From positions 39,175-103,174 of the forward strand of contig JAFXCD010000041.1 of assembly GCA_017521605.1 (NCBI GenBank): a stretch of 64,000 nucleotides of DNA, read 5' to 3'. The translations under genes and the position numbers were made by a program. The notes below the pieces were generated by a model that searched no databases, was not told the DNA's origin, and saw only the letters and a list, made by a program, of their open reading frames with translations. The DNA comes from Lachnospiraceae bacterium. Its GTDB lineage: Bacteria; Bacillota; Clostridia; Lachnospirales; Lachnospiraceae. Below, piece after piece: positions 28,823 to 37,107 of the stretch (the first letter of the stretch is position 1; each line of letters begins with the position of its first letter).

Positions 28823-30172
28823 ATGGCTAGATTATTTGGTACAGATGGTGTGAGAGGTATTGCAAATGAAGAATTAACTCCCCTGATGGCGATGCAGCTG
28901 GGTCAGGCAGGAGCTTATGTATTATCGAAGGAGAATGCACACAAGCCTACTATTATGGTAGGATGTGATACCCGAATTTCAGGAGATATGCTGGCAAATG
29001 CTTTGATGGCGGGGGCATGCTCTGTTGGGGCAAATTGTGTGTTTGTAGGTGTGATTCCAACACCGGCAGTGGCTTACCTGACCAGAAAGTATAAAGTGGA
29101 CGCAGGTGTTGTTATTTCAGCATCCCACAATCCGGTAGAGTTTAATGGTATTAAGTTTTTTGATGGAAACGGATATAAGCTTCCTGATGCTTTGGAGGAC
29201 GAAATAGAAGAACTTCTGAAGAATAATATGCAGGGCGTTAAATTTCCAATTGGTCCCGGAGTTGGTAAAATAAAGTATCGTACAGATGCCAGAGAAGAAT
29301 ATGTAAATAAGGCTATTCAGTCAGTGAATGTTGATTTGAGTGGTCTGAAAATAGTGGTTGATTGTGCGGAAGGTGCATCCTACTATACTTCTGTAGAGGC
29401 ACTAAAGGAATTGGGAGGAAATATAGTTTCTATCCATAATAACCCGGACGGGACAAATATAAATGCAAACTGTGGTTCTACACATATGGAAGAATTGCAG
29501 GCAAGAGTTGTTTTCGAGAAGGCTAATATAGGCTTGGCTTTTGATGGTGATGCAGACCGTATGCTGGCAGTGGATGAGAATGGTAAAGTGGTAGATGGTG
29601 ACCAGATTATGGCCATTGTAGGCAATTATATGAGAAGCCGGGGTAAATTAAAAAATGATACCATTGTGGCTACAGTTATGAGTAATCTGGGATTCTTCCT
29701 GATGGCTGAGAAAGAAAATCTGGTAGTGGAGCAGACCAAGGTTGGTGACAGATATGTACTGGAAAGAATGAAGGAAATTGGTGCTTCATTGGGTGGAGAA
29801 CAATCCGGTCATGTAATCTTTTTAGATGAGAATACAACCGGTGACGGATTATTAAGTGCCTTGCATTTGCTACAGGTAATGGTAGAGACAGGCAAACCAT
29901 TATCAGAACTGGCTACAATTATGGAAGTATTGCCTCAGGCGCTGGTAAATGCCAAGGTTGCTAATCATAAGAAGGAGAAGTATATGGAGTTTCCTGAGAT
30001 AGCACAGGCAATTCGGGATTTAGAAAAGAAATATGCAGGCGAAGGTCGTGTGTTAATTCGTCCTTCCGGAACGGAACCTTTGGTACGTGTAATGATTGAA
30101 GGTAAGGATATTAATGTGATCAAAGAAGATGCACAAGTATTGGCTAAATTGATTCAAGATATTATGTTTTAA
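28823..30172 (+). CDS. glmM: Phosphoglucosamine mutase
   Basis: A 449-residue enzyme starting MARLFGTDGVRG, with the phosphoserine loop SASHNP (Ser101), metal-binding DGDADR near residue 242, sugar-binding GGEQSGH and phosphate-binding RPSGTEP. It converts glucosamine-6-phosphate to glucosamine-1-phosphate on the way to UDP-GlcNAc and peptidoglycan, and in related bacteria it binds and inhibits CdaA. The ATG at 28823 follows an AGGAGG site; an ATG at 28781 within cdaR is not used. Confidence 0.95.
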   Translation: MARLFGTDGVRGIANEELTPLMAMQLGQAGAYVLSKENAHKPTIMVGCDTRISGDMLANALMAGACSVGANCVFVGVIPTPAVAYLTRKYKVDAGVVISASHNPVEFNGIKFFDGNGYKLPDALEDEIEELLKNNMQGVKFPIGPGVGKIKYRTDAREEYVNKAIQSVNVDLSGLKIVVDCAEGASYYTSVEALKELGGNIVSIHNNPDGTNINANCGSTHMEELQARVVFEKANIGLAFDGDADRMLAVDENGKVVDGDQIMAIVGNYMRSRGKLKNDTIVATVMSNLGFFLMAEKENLVVEQTKVGDRYVLERMKEIGASLGGEQSGHVIFLDENTTGDGLLSALHLLQVMVETGKPLSELATIMEVLPQALVNAKVANHKKEKYMEFPEIAQAIRDLEKKYAGEGRVLIRPSGTEPLVRVMIEGKDINVIKEDAQVLAKLIQDIMF

Positions 30173-30176
30173 CGGC

Positions 30177-30238
30177 TACAATAATCATATCACAAAAAGT
30201 AGTTGTGAATCTGAGTTAATCGTGATATGATTGTTGTA
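30177..30238. repeat. 17-bp inverted repeat around the HPr promoter
   Basis: Left arm TACAATAATCATATCAC (30177-30193) pairs with GTGATATGATTGTTGTA (30222-30238) with one G-T wobble; the spacer is 28 bases. The right arm contains the -10 of the promoter at 30203-30231. No T tract follows, so it does not look like a simple terminator. It could be a long operator or a transcript hairpin. Confidence 0.75.
30203..30231 (+). promoter_or_regulatory. Predicted promoter of the HPr gene
   Basis: TTGTGA (30203-30208), 17-base spacer, extended -10 TGA-TATGAT (30226-30231), about 25 bases before the HPr start, with GGAGG at 30243. Confidence 0.65.
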
Positions 30239-30255
30239 TAGACGGAGGTAGGGAA

Positions 30256-30519
30256 ATGGTTAACCAGAAGGTTGTTATTAAAAATCCAACAGGCTTACAT
30301 CTAAGACCGGCAGGTGTCCTATGTAAGGAGGCAATGAACTATAAATCATTGATTACGTTTCAATTTAGGGATAGTACAGCAAATGCTAAGAGTGTTCTTA
30401 GTGTATTAGGTGCATGTGTAAAGTGTGGAGACGAGATTGAGTTTTACTGTGAGGGCGCAGATGAGAAGGAAGCCCTTGCTGCATTGGTTGCGGCAGTGGA
30501 AGATGGTCTCGGTGAATAA
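30256..30519 (+). CDS. ptsH: HPr-family phosphocarrier protein
   Basis: The 87-residue protein has the active-site motif GLHLRPAG with His15, the residue phosphorylated by enzyme I, and a Ser46 in NAKSVLSVL, the site used by HPr kinase for carbon catabolite control. It is therefore probably a working PTS HPr, though the sequence around Ser46 departs from the usual KSIMGVMSL. A regulatory paralogue is the alternative. No other PTS gene is nearby. It has its own promoter inside an inverted repeat. Confidence 0.85.
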   Translation: MVNQKVVIKNPTGLHLRPAGVLCKEAMNYKSLITFQFRDSTANAKSVLSVLGACVKCGDEIEFYCEGADEKEALAALVAAVEDGLGE

Positions 30520-30533
30520 TCGCAATAATTGTA

Positions 30534-30558
30534 CGGCCCATCCCATACGGATGGGCTG
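30534..30558 (+). terminator. Possible terminator or attenuator hairpin between HPr and leuA
   Basis: 8-bp GC-rich stem (GCCCATCC / GGATGGGC), extended by two further pairs, 5-base loop, but followed by TGTTAGTATT rather than a T run. It would be a weak terminator. Confidence 0.45.
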
Positions 30559-30597
30559 TGTTAGTATTATATATGGAACTGATGGAGGAAAAGAGTT

Positions 30598-32271
30598 ATG
30601 TTGAATTATACCAGGTATTGCAAAAATCCGGTGGTAGATTATCCGGAGAGAGAATGGCCAAATAAGGAAATTGAAAAAGCGCCCATTTGGTGTAGTGTGG
30701 ATTTACGCGATGGTAACCAGGCGTTAATCGATCCTATGGTAGTGGAAGAAAAAATAGAAATGTTTCAATTTTTGGTTGATTTGGGATTTAAGGAGATTGA
30801 AATAGGATTTCCGGCAGCAAGCCAGATAGAATTTGACTTTTTGCGCCAGTTAATTGATCGTAAGATGATTCCGGATGATGTGGTTGTGCAGGTTCTGGTT
30901 CAGTGTCGCGAAGAATTAATCGACCGCACTTTTGAAGCAATTGAAGGCTGTAAGCAGGCAGTGGTACATATTTATAATTCTACGTCTACACTCCAAAGAG
31001 ATGTGGTATTTCATATGGACAGGGAACATATTATTGATATTGCTGTTCAGGGTACCAGAATGGTAAAAGAACGTGCAAAATCCTTCCCCGGAAAGATTAT
31101 TTTGGAGTACTCTCCGGAAAGTTTTACAGGAACAGAGCTGGATTTTGCATTAGATATCTGTAATGCTGTACAGAGAGAGTGGCAACCCACACCGGAGAGT
31201 CCTATGATAGTGAATCTGCCATCTACAGTGGAAATGAATACTCCCAATGTATATGCAGATCAGATAGAATGGATGATTAAACATTTGGAAAATAGGGAGA
31301 GTCTGATTATTAGTGTACATCCTCATAATGACAGAGGTACCGGTGTGGCAAGTGCGGAACTGGCTCTTTTGGCAGGGGCAGACCGAGTGGAAGGAACCTT
31401 GTTTGGAAATGGTGAGCGTACCGGTAATGTGGATATATTAAATATTGCATATAATATGTTTTCACAGGGCATAAATCCGGAGTTGAATATTGAACATGTC
31501 AATGATATTATCGAAATTTATGAACGTTGTTGCAAGATACCGATTCATCCCAGACATCCTTATGCAGGTAAGTTGGTGTTTACTGCATTCTCCGGTTCTC
31601 ATCAGGATGCAATTAATAAGGGTGTAACAGCCATGAAGGAACGTAACAACAAATACTGGCAGGTACCTTATCTTCCCATTGATCCTGCTGATATCGGAAG
31701 ACAGTACGAACCCATTGTACGTATTAATTCACAATCCGGTAAAGGCGGAGTTGCATTTGTTATGGATACCTACTTTGGATTCAAATTACCTAAGGCAATG
31801 CATAAGGAATTTGCAAAGGTTATTCAGAAGCTCTCCGAAAAGCAGGGTGAAGTATCTCCTGAACAGATTATGGAAGCGTTCCGCACAGAGTATCTGGATA
31901 AGAAGGAGCCTATTCACTTCCGTAGCATGAAAGTAGATGATTTGGGAGAAGAGGCACATGAAGATTTCGATACCAAAGTAACTGTTGTCTATACAGATCA
32001 TGGTATGGAAAAAACCTTCCAGGCAACCGGTAATGGTCCTATTGATGCGGTTAAGCGTGGACTTGCATTGGATTTGGGTATGAAGGTAAAGATTTTAGAT
32101 TACGAAGAACATGCATTACAAAGTGGTTCTAATTCACAGGCGGCAGCATATATTCATTTGTTAGATAGTGAAACCGGAAACATTACTTATGGTGTGGGTG
32201 TTAGCTCCAATATTACAAGGGCTTCTGTGAGAGCTATTTTCTCAGCAGTAAATAGATTGGAATTGGGTTAG
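30598..32271 (+). CDS. leuA: 2-isopropylmalate synthase
   Basis: A 557-residue enzyme of the longer LeuA type. It has the metal and substrate motif SVDLRDGNQALIDPM, the histidines of HPHNDRGTG, and a C-terminal LeuA regulatory domain (about residues 430-557) that binds leucine for feedback control. It condenses 2-oxoisovalerate with acetyl-CoA, the first committed step of leucine synthesis. It stands alone, without leuBCD. No T-box or leucine-rich leader peptide is seen in the 78-base gap before it. Confidence 0.95.
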   Translation: MLNYTRYCKNPVVDYPEREWPNKEIEKAPIWCSVDLRDGNQALIDPMVVEEKIEMFQFLVDLGFKEIEIGFPAASQIEFDFLRQLIDRKMIPDDVVVQVLVQCREELIDRTFEAIEGCKQAVVHIYNSTSTLQRDVVFHMDREHIIDIAVQGTRMVKERAKSFPGKIILEYSPESFTGTELDFALDICNAVQREWQPTPESPMIVNLPSTVEMNTPNVYADQIEWMIKHLENRESLIISVHPHNDRGTGVASAELALLAGADRVEGTLFGNGERTGNVDILNIAYNMFSQGINPELNIEHVNDIIEIYERCCKIPIHPRHPYAGKLVFTAFSGSHQDAINKGVTAMKERNNKYWQVPYLPIDPADIGRQYEPIVRINSQSGKGGVAFVMDTYFGFKLPKAMHKEFAKVIQKLSEKQGEVSPEQIMEAFRTEYLDKKEPIHFRSMKVDDLGEEAHEDFDTKVTVVYTDHGMEKTFQATGNGPIDAVKRGLALDLGMKVKILDYEEHALQSGSNSQAAAYIHLLDSETGNITYGVGVSSNITRASVRAIFSAVNRLELG

Positions 32272-32324
32272 TATATAGTTTAAATGTATTATGGGATATG
32301 AAATTTTGGATTTTGGAGGGTAAA

Positions 32325-33845
32325 ATGCAAAATTTGAAAGGGTTGATTGGTCGTTATATGACAATTGTGACCGCATCCATTGTTTTCGTAATCATTAGTG
32401 TATCTTTTGTGGTTCAGATGTTGGATGCCCAGCATGAAGCACGTACGGCTGCGGATGACATGATTATTCAGATGGATAGTGTTTTGAATAATCAATGGGA
32501 AAATGTAAGCGAAGACGAGATGTCTAATATTTTCACATTATTAAGAGTGAATGATGATGTGGAATATTTTGCGGTGGATGCCGGTACGAATATGGTTATA
32601 GGTTCCACAATGCAGGATGTTCCGGGAAAAAATGTTGCGGATATTGGACTGAAAATGTCGGAAATCAAGCGAGACAAAAACGGTTTTCATGAAAAAATTA
32701 ATGGGAATTCAGTATTTGTTGTATTTAAGCGTGTGGGAGAATACTGGCTTGGACGAAGTGTTACCAATAAGGCTTTATATAGTAATGTGACATGGAACAT
32801 TCTGGGGTTGGCAGTATGTTGTATTTTGATGGGAATTGTACAGGTTGTATTGGTCACAAAGTATCTAAATAATTGCGTTGTAGAAGGAATTCAAGAGGTT
32901 AATAAGAAACTGAAGTCTATATCGGACGGAAAGCTGACAGAGAATGTTAATGTGAGTAAGAGCCTGGAGTTCGAAGAATTGAGTCAGTATATTAACGAGA
33001 TGGTGCGTAGCCTTATGGCCGGAAACCGCAGATTATCTTATGTATTGAGCAAATCCCATATGCGAATAGGAACATATGAATTTAATGATTTTACAAAAAA
33101 GGTATTAGTGACAGAACAGATTGCGCCCATTTTGGAATTAAATGAAGAGGAGATGGAAGTACTACTCTCTGATAAAAATGAGTTTAAAACTTATGTTAAT
33201 TATGTTCGACGTTATGTGTTTGATGAGGAAGAGAATGTTTATTACTATAGACGATATAGTGAGAAGTATATTCGAGTCGAAGAGTTGTATGAAAATGCAA
33301 AAACCTTTGGTATATTGATTGATGTAACTGATGAAATTTTAAAGAGAAAGCAAATAGAGAAGGAAAGAGATATTGATTTGCTGACTGGTCTGTATAATCG
33401 GAGAGGACTGGAAAATCAATTAGAAAAGCTCTTTAAGTATCCTGACAGAATGGGATATGGTGCCATCATCATGATAGATGCTGATGGACTGAAAGGCATT
33501 AATGATAAATACGGTCACGAAGAAGGTGACAGTTATATCAAAAAGATAGGTAATATTATTAAGGGATTTGGTGTGAATGAAGCATTGGCTTCCCGACAGG
33601 GTGGCGATGAGTTCGTGCTTGTATTGTATGGTTATAACAATGAAGAAGAACTGTCCAATACTATAGGTACTCTTAAGTATATTCAGAATAATAGCACGGT
33701 TCATTTGAGTAATAGTGAGGATGTACCTTTACAGTTTTCTTTTGGTTATACTATGTTTTTCGATCGTTCAGATTATGTGGAAATGATGAAAGAAGCAGAT
33801 GAAAAAATGTATGCAGATAAAAGAATGCGAAAGAATCAAAAATAA
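32325..33845 (+). CDS. Membrane diguanylate cyclase with extracytoplasmic sensor
   Basis: The protein (506 residues) has a membrane segment near residues 12-35, an extracytoplasmic sensing region of about 120 residues (Cache-like by layout), a second membrane segment near residue 160-185, a HAMP-like stretch, a PAS-like region, and a C-terminal GGDEF domain with an intact GGDEF signature. It probably makes cyclic di-GMP in response to an outside signal. No RxxD inhibitory site is visible just before the signature, so product inhibition may be absent. GGAGGG before the ATG at 32325 decides the start over one at 32298. Confidence 0.88.
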   Translation: MQNLKGLIGRYMTIVTASIVFVIISVSFVVQMLDAQHEARTAADDMIIQMDSVLNNQWENVSEDEMSNIFTLLRVNDDVEYFAVDAGTNMVIGSTMQDVPGKNVADIGLKMSEIKRDKNGFHEKINGNSVFVVFKRVGEYWLGRSVTNKALYSNVTWNILGLAVCCILMGIVQVVLVTKYLNNCVVEGIQEVNKKLKSISDGKLTENVNVSKSLEFEELSQYINEMVRSLMAGNRRLSYVLSKSHMRIGTYEFNDFTKKVLVTEQIAPILELNEEEMEVLLSDKNEFKTYVNYVRRYVFDEEENVYYYRRYSEKYIRVEELYENAKTFGILIDVTDEILKRKQIEKERDIDLLTGLYNRRGLENQLEKLFKYPDRMGYGAIIMIDADGLKGINDKYGHEEGDSYIKKIGNIIKGFGVNEALASRQGGDEFVLVLYGYNNEEELSNTIGTLKYIQNNSTVHLSNSEDVPLQFSFGYTMFFDRSDYVEMMKEADEKMYADKRMRKNQK

Positions 33846-33857
33846 GAGTGTAGATAA

Positions 33858-33892
33858 TACAAAAGCTGTTGCAAGTAGCAACAGCTTTTGTA
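33858..33892. terminator. Bidirectional terminator
   Basis: Perfect 15-bp stem (TACAAAAGCTGTTGC / GCAACAGCTTTTGTA) with a 5-base loop, placed between the convergent diguanylate cyclase and PAP2-like genes. Confidence 0.85.
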
Positions 33893-33896
33893 CTAA

Positions 33897-34352
33897 TTAT
33901 CGATAGAATAAAAATGCAATAAAAATACCAAGTATAGCACCAATGAGTACCTGCAGAGGAGTGTGTCCTACAAACTCTTTTAGTTTGTCGTGGGCAGAAA
34001 TTTCCTTGCGGCCCATATCCTCGAAGGTTTTAATAATATCATTGAGTAGTTTGGCCTGTATACCGGTTTCGCGACGAACACCTCGTGCATCATACATAAC
34101 AATAATGGCAAAGATAACAGCAATAGCGAATTGGTAGCTGCTTGCACCAAATTCAAAATAAATGGCGGTGGCCAGAGCTGTTACGGTAGAGGAGTGAGAA
34201 CTGGGCATTCCGCCGCTTCCTACCATTCTTTCCAATAGAAATTCTTTGGATAATATAAAGTGTATAATGGTTTTGATTACTTGGGCAACAAACCAGCTGG
34301 TGGCAGCTACCATAAAAATTTTATTTTGAAAAAGCTCTGTAAAAAAATTCAT
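33897..34352 (-). CDS. Divergent PAP2 family membrane protein
   Basis: The 151-residue membrane protein carries the GGMPSSHSS motif and the later DARGVRRETGIQA segment that define the divergent PAP2 (DUF212) family. These are related to lipid phosphatases and may dephosphorylate a lipid or polyprenyl phosphate; the substrate is not established. It has about four membrane segments. It is divergent from the glycan locus that begins next door. Confidence 0.85.
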   Translation of the reverse strand: MNFFTELFQNKIFMVAATSWFVAQVIKTIIHFILSKEFLLERMVGSGGMPSSHSSTVTALATAIYFEFGASSYQFAIAVIFAIIVMYDARGVRRETGIQAKLLNDIIKTFEDMGRKEISAHDKLKEFVGHTPLQVLIGAILGIFIAFLFYR

Positions 34353-34385
34353 AATAAACTGGTTCCTTTGTGATTGATAAAATAT

Positions 34386-34414
34386 AGTATAACCTATTTG
34401 TGGTTATATGGCTA
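34386..34414 (-). promoter_or_regulatory. Weak candidate promoter for the PAP2-like gene, with dyad
   Basis: On the minus strand, TATACT (34391-34386) lies 17 bases from TAGCCA (34414-34409). A 7-bp dyad TATAACC / GGTTATA (34388-34408) overlaps it. Confidence 0.3.
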
Positions 34415-34467
34415 GATTTTCTGGCGAAAAAAATAAAAATAATGGTAAAGGTTTTGCCAAGATAGCC

Positions 34468-34496
34468 TTGCATTGAAGGAATACAGAGAGTATACT
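34468..34496 (+). promoter_or_regulatory. Predicted promoter at the start of the glycan locus
   Basis: TTGCAT (34468-34473), exactly 17 bases, TATACT (34491-34496), about 33 bases before the glycosyltransferase gene. Confidence 0.65.
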
Positions 34497-34528
34497 TGAA
34501 AAGAAGAAATGGGAAAGGTGGGACAAGT

Positions 34529-35458
34529 ATGGGGTTGTTGAGTGTGATTGTTCCCTGTTTTAACGAAGAAGAGAATATTAATGATTTTTATTCGGAATTA
34601 ATGAAGAATGCTTCTTTTTTTGAACAAGAAGATTTAGAATTGGAAATTTGGTTTATAGATGACGGTTCCAAGGATGGGACTGTGAGTGCAATTAAGAAGT
34701 TAAAGGAAAAGGACCAAAGGGTCAGAATGTTGTCTTTTTCCAGAAACTTTGGTAAGGAAGCTGCTATGTTTGCCGGTTTGGAAAAAGCAAAGGGAGACTA
34801 TGTGGTTATTATGGATGTGGATTTGCAGGATCCACCATCATTGTTGCCGCAGATGTATTCTCATATTAAGGAAGGATATGATTCGGTGGCAACCAGGAGA
34901 GTGACTAGGAAAGGAGAACCGCCGATTCGTTCTTTTTTTGCCAGATGCTTTTATAGGCTTATGAAGCATATTTCCAAGACGGAGATTATGGATGGTGCCA
35001 GAGATTATCGCATGATGACAAGACAGATGGTGGACGCCATATTGCAAATGCAGGAGTATAACCGGTTTACAAAAGGAATATATGGTTGGGTTGGTTTTGA
35101 AACGAAGTGGCTGGAGTATGAAAATGTAGAGCGTACAAAGGGTGAAACCAAGTGGAACTTTTGGAAGCTGCTTATATATTCGGTGGAAGGAATTACGGCA
35201 TTTTCTACAGCACCTCTTATGTTTGCCTCTTTTATGGGGGTGTTGTTTTGTGTATTGGCCTTTGCCATGATTATCTTCACTATTTTCAGAAAGATTGTTT
35301 TTGGAGACCCGGTGTCCGGCTGGCCTTCTTTGGTTTGTATTATTTCCCTGGTTAGCGGTGTGCAGTTGTTTTGTCTGGGGATACTGGGACAATACTTGTC
35401 CAAAACATATATGGAAGTTAAAAAGCGTCCAATTTATTTGGTAAAAGAAGAAATATAA
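34529..35458 (+). CDS. GtrB/dolichol-phosphate mannosyltransferase-like glycosyltransferase
   Basis: The protein (309 residues) has a GT2 domain (SVIVPCFNEEENI near the start, IMDVDLQDPP as the metal-binding motif) followed by two C-terminal membrane segments (about residues 230-300). This is the layout of GtrB-type enzymes, which load a sugar onto polyprenyl phosphate at the inner face for later use outside. AAAGGTGGG at proper spacing selects the ATG at 34529 over 34496. It has its own promoter and may serve the nearby glycan locus. Confidence 0.87.
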   Translation: MGLLSVIVPCFNEEENINDFYSELMKNASFFEQEDLELEIWFIDDGSKDGTVSAIKKLKEKDQRVRMLSFSRNFGKEAAMFAGLEKAKGDYVVIMDVDLQDPPSLLPQMYSHIKEGYDSVATRRVTRKGEPPIRSFFARCFYRLMKHISKTEIMDGARDYRMMTRQMVDAILQMQEYNRFTKGIYGWVGFETKWLEYENVERTKGETKWNFWKLLIYSVEGITAFSTAPLMFASFMGVLFCVLAFAMIIFTIFRKIVFGDPVSGWPSLVCIISLVSGVQLFCLGILGQYLSKTYMEVKKRPIYLVKEEI

Positions 35459-35583
35459 AGGGATATGTAGAGAATCCGCGATAAGCCGCGACCAATGAGA
35501 ATTGTAATTACCTGTAGATATGCTACCATAGGGAGAGAAGTTGTAAAAAAGCAATGTCAGACATTTGAAAGGGGAATTACATC

Positions 35584-35961
35584 ATGGAGATTGCGAAGGT
35601 AGAGGATTATGAACTGGAAATGTATATTGCGAAAATCATGCTGGACATGGGTGTGCCGGCCCATTTAAAGGGATACCATTATCTTAGGGAGGCAATTATG
35701 CTTTCTGCAAGGAATATGGAGTTAGTAAGTAGCGTGACGAAGCTGTTGTATCCAACAATTGCCAAACACTTTAAAACAACGGACCAAAAGGTGGAGAGGG
35801 CTATACGAAATGCCATAGAGGTATCCTGGGTCAGAGGTAATACAGATTCTTTTGAAGAGGTTTTTGGTTATTCTGCCTTACAGGGAAAAAAACGTCCTAC
35901 AAATAGCGAATATATATCACATATAGCGGATAAGCTACGATTGACTATTAAAGCCATGTAA
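35584..35961 (+). CDS. Stand-alone Spo0A C-terminal DNA-binding domain
   Basis: The 125-residue protein corresponds to the effector domain of the sporulation regulator Spo0A and nothing else. It has MGVPAHLKGYHYLREAIM, the LYPTIAKHFKTT helix-turn-helix part, the recognition-helix region KVERAIRNAIEVSW, and the closing PTNSEYISHIADKLRL. The receiver domain with its phosphorylated aspartate is absent and there is no upstream sequence for one. It could bind 0A-box-like DNA without phosphorylation. It has a GAAAGGGG site and ends before a strong terminator, so it is transcribed apart from the glycan genes that follow. Confidence 0.88.
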   Translation: MEIAKVEDYELEMYIAKIMLDMGVPAHLKGYHYLREAIMLSARNMELVSSVTKLLYPTIAKHFKTTDQKVERAIRNAIEVSWVRGNTDSFEEVFGYSALQGKKRPTNSEYISHIADKLRLTIKAM

Positions 35962-35992
35962 AAGATAAATAGCTATAGAGGTTTTTGTGAAC

Positions 35993-36024
35993 CATAAGGG
36001 GAAGGAGGTATCCTTCCCTTTATG
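35993..36024 (+). terminator. Intrinsic terminator after the Spo0A-like gene
   Basis: 14-bp stem (CATAAGGGGAAGGA / TCCTTCCCTTTATG, one G-T pair), 4-base loop, followed by TGTTTTA. Confidence 0.75.
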
Positions 36025-36032
36025 TGTTTTAC

Positions 36033-36062
36033 TTGTCTATATAGGTAAACCTGTGGTATAAT
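36033..36062 (+). promoter_or_regulatory. Predicted main promoter of the glycan operon
   Basis: TTGTCT (36033-36038), 18-base spacer, perfect TATAAT (36057-36062), about 35 bases before the first membrane-protein gene. The next 16 kb of genes are closely spaced or overlapping and no further promoter or terminator was noticed until 52.1 kb. Confidence 0.6.
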
Positions 36063-36096
36063 AAGATGTCAGAGTTTGCCAAGGAGACTAAAGTTC

Positions 36097-37107
36097 ATGA
36101 TTGTGTTGGCCTGGATTTTGTTGATAGGTGCCCCTATCCTTTTGGGATTGGGTGTTATGACAATAATTGATTGGAGAAGTGAACGCAGATTTATTGGATT
36201 TGCGGATTGTTTTGTGTGCGGTTTTTTGGGATGTATCGGTATTACACAGATAGCACATTGCCTAGGACTGTTTGGTAAAGTATCTTTGAAGATGACAGGG
36301 AAAATCTGGTTGGTACTCTTGGTAAGCTTTACCTTGCTCATGGCGGTTGTGGGATTATCGAGGATTTGGAAAAATAAGTTCCAAAATAAGGAGATTTTAC
36401 AGCGTTCTGTGGTGGAAAAGGGTCTTCCTATAATTGTTTTGGGGATGTTTTTCCTGCAGAGCTTATATGTTTTTTGTAGGAATCCTATTACTATACCGGG
36501 GGATATCATACCGGAAACTGTACAGAGTTTTTTGGCACAGGATGGAATTTATCAGGTTATGCCATTAACGGGAGATCAAAGTGAGTTAGGAATGCCCTTG
36601 CGATATACTATATTGTGTTTGCCAACTTTGTATGCAGTAATAGCGGATATATTTAAAGCGGACGCAAGATTAGTGATTTATCATTTGGTTCCGGTTGTAG
36701 TTCTGGGAGCATCTTATTTGACTTATTTCCGCTTAGGTGAAAGCTTGTTTGGGAAAAGCAGATTAAAGGAGTGCTACATTTTTTTGTTGGCGGTGGGTAT
36801 ATTGTTTTTATTCTCTGATCAAGCAGTTTTTTTAGATGGTTATGGAGCATTACATGCCGGATATATGGGGACATCCATTCGTAATCTGGTATTGGTTCCG
36901 TATGTTATAAGCGCTATGCTGGATAGAAAATACTGGAAAGCGATTCTTTGTATATTAGCGGAAGCTTGTATCGCATGGACCTTTTATGGCTTTGGTGTAT
37001 GCATTGTGATTACCATGGGTATGCTGTTCTTAGATATCCTGGAACATAAGGTTCCTTGGATAGGAAAAATGCTGCAAATCTTTTCTGATAAGGAGGAGCA
37101 GGCATGA
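36097..37107 (+). CDS. Multi-pass membrane protein of unknown function
   Basis: The protein (336 residues) has about eight hydrophobic segments and no motif I recognise. Its place at the head of the glycan operon and its polytopic form suggest a role in polymerisation, ligation or modification of the glycan, but a Wzy or flippase assignment cannot be supported. A TTG 21 bases upstream is possible, but AAGGAGA fits the ATG at 36097. It overlaps the next gene by four bases (ATGA), so the two products probably act together. Confidence 0.72.
   Translation: MIVLAWILLIGAPILLGLGVMTIIDWRSERRFIGFADCFVCGFLGCIGITQIAHCLGLFGKVSLKMTGKIWLVLLVSFTLLMAVVGLSRIWKNKFQNKEILQRSVVEKGLPIIVLGMFFLQSLYVFCRNPITIPGDIIPETVQSFLAQDGIYQVMPLTGDQSELGMPLRYTILCLPTLYAVIADIFKADARLVIYHLVPVVVLGASYLTYFRLGESLFGKSRLKECYIFLLAVGILFLFSDQAVFLDGYGALHAGYMGTSIRNLVLVPYVISAMLDRKYWKAILCILAEACIAWTFYGFGVCIVITMGMLFLDILEHKVPWIGKMLQIFSDKEEQA

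Noticed and set aside
30520-30597. Possible T-box or leucine leader peptide before leuA
   Set aside because: The gap is too short for a T-box and has no Leu-codon-rich reading frame; only a short GC hairpin is present.
34388-34408. Short dyad TATAACC / GGTTATA between the PAP2-like gene and the glycan locus as a regulator site
   Set aside because: Only 7 bases per arm in AT-rich DNA; too weak to claim as an operator alone, so it is noted only with the candidate promoter.
34838-35554. Minus-strand open frame of 238 codons
   Set aside because: It lies opposite the GtrB-like glycosyltransferase, whose motifs are clear; it looks like a chance frame.
37104-37107. Possible frameshift splitting one membrane protein into two genes at 36097 and 37104
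   Set aside because: The ATGA overlap is a normal coupled junction, and nothing in the sequence shows a broken frame.
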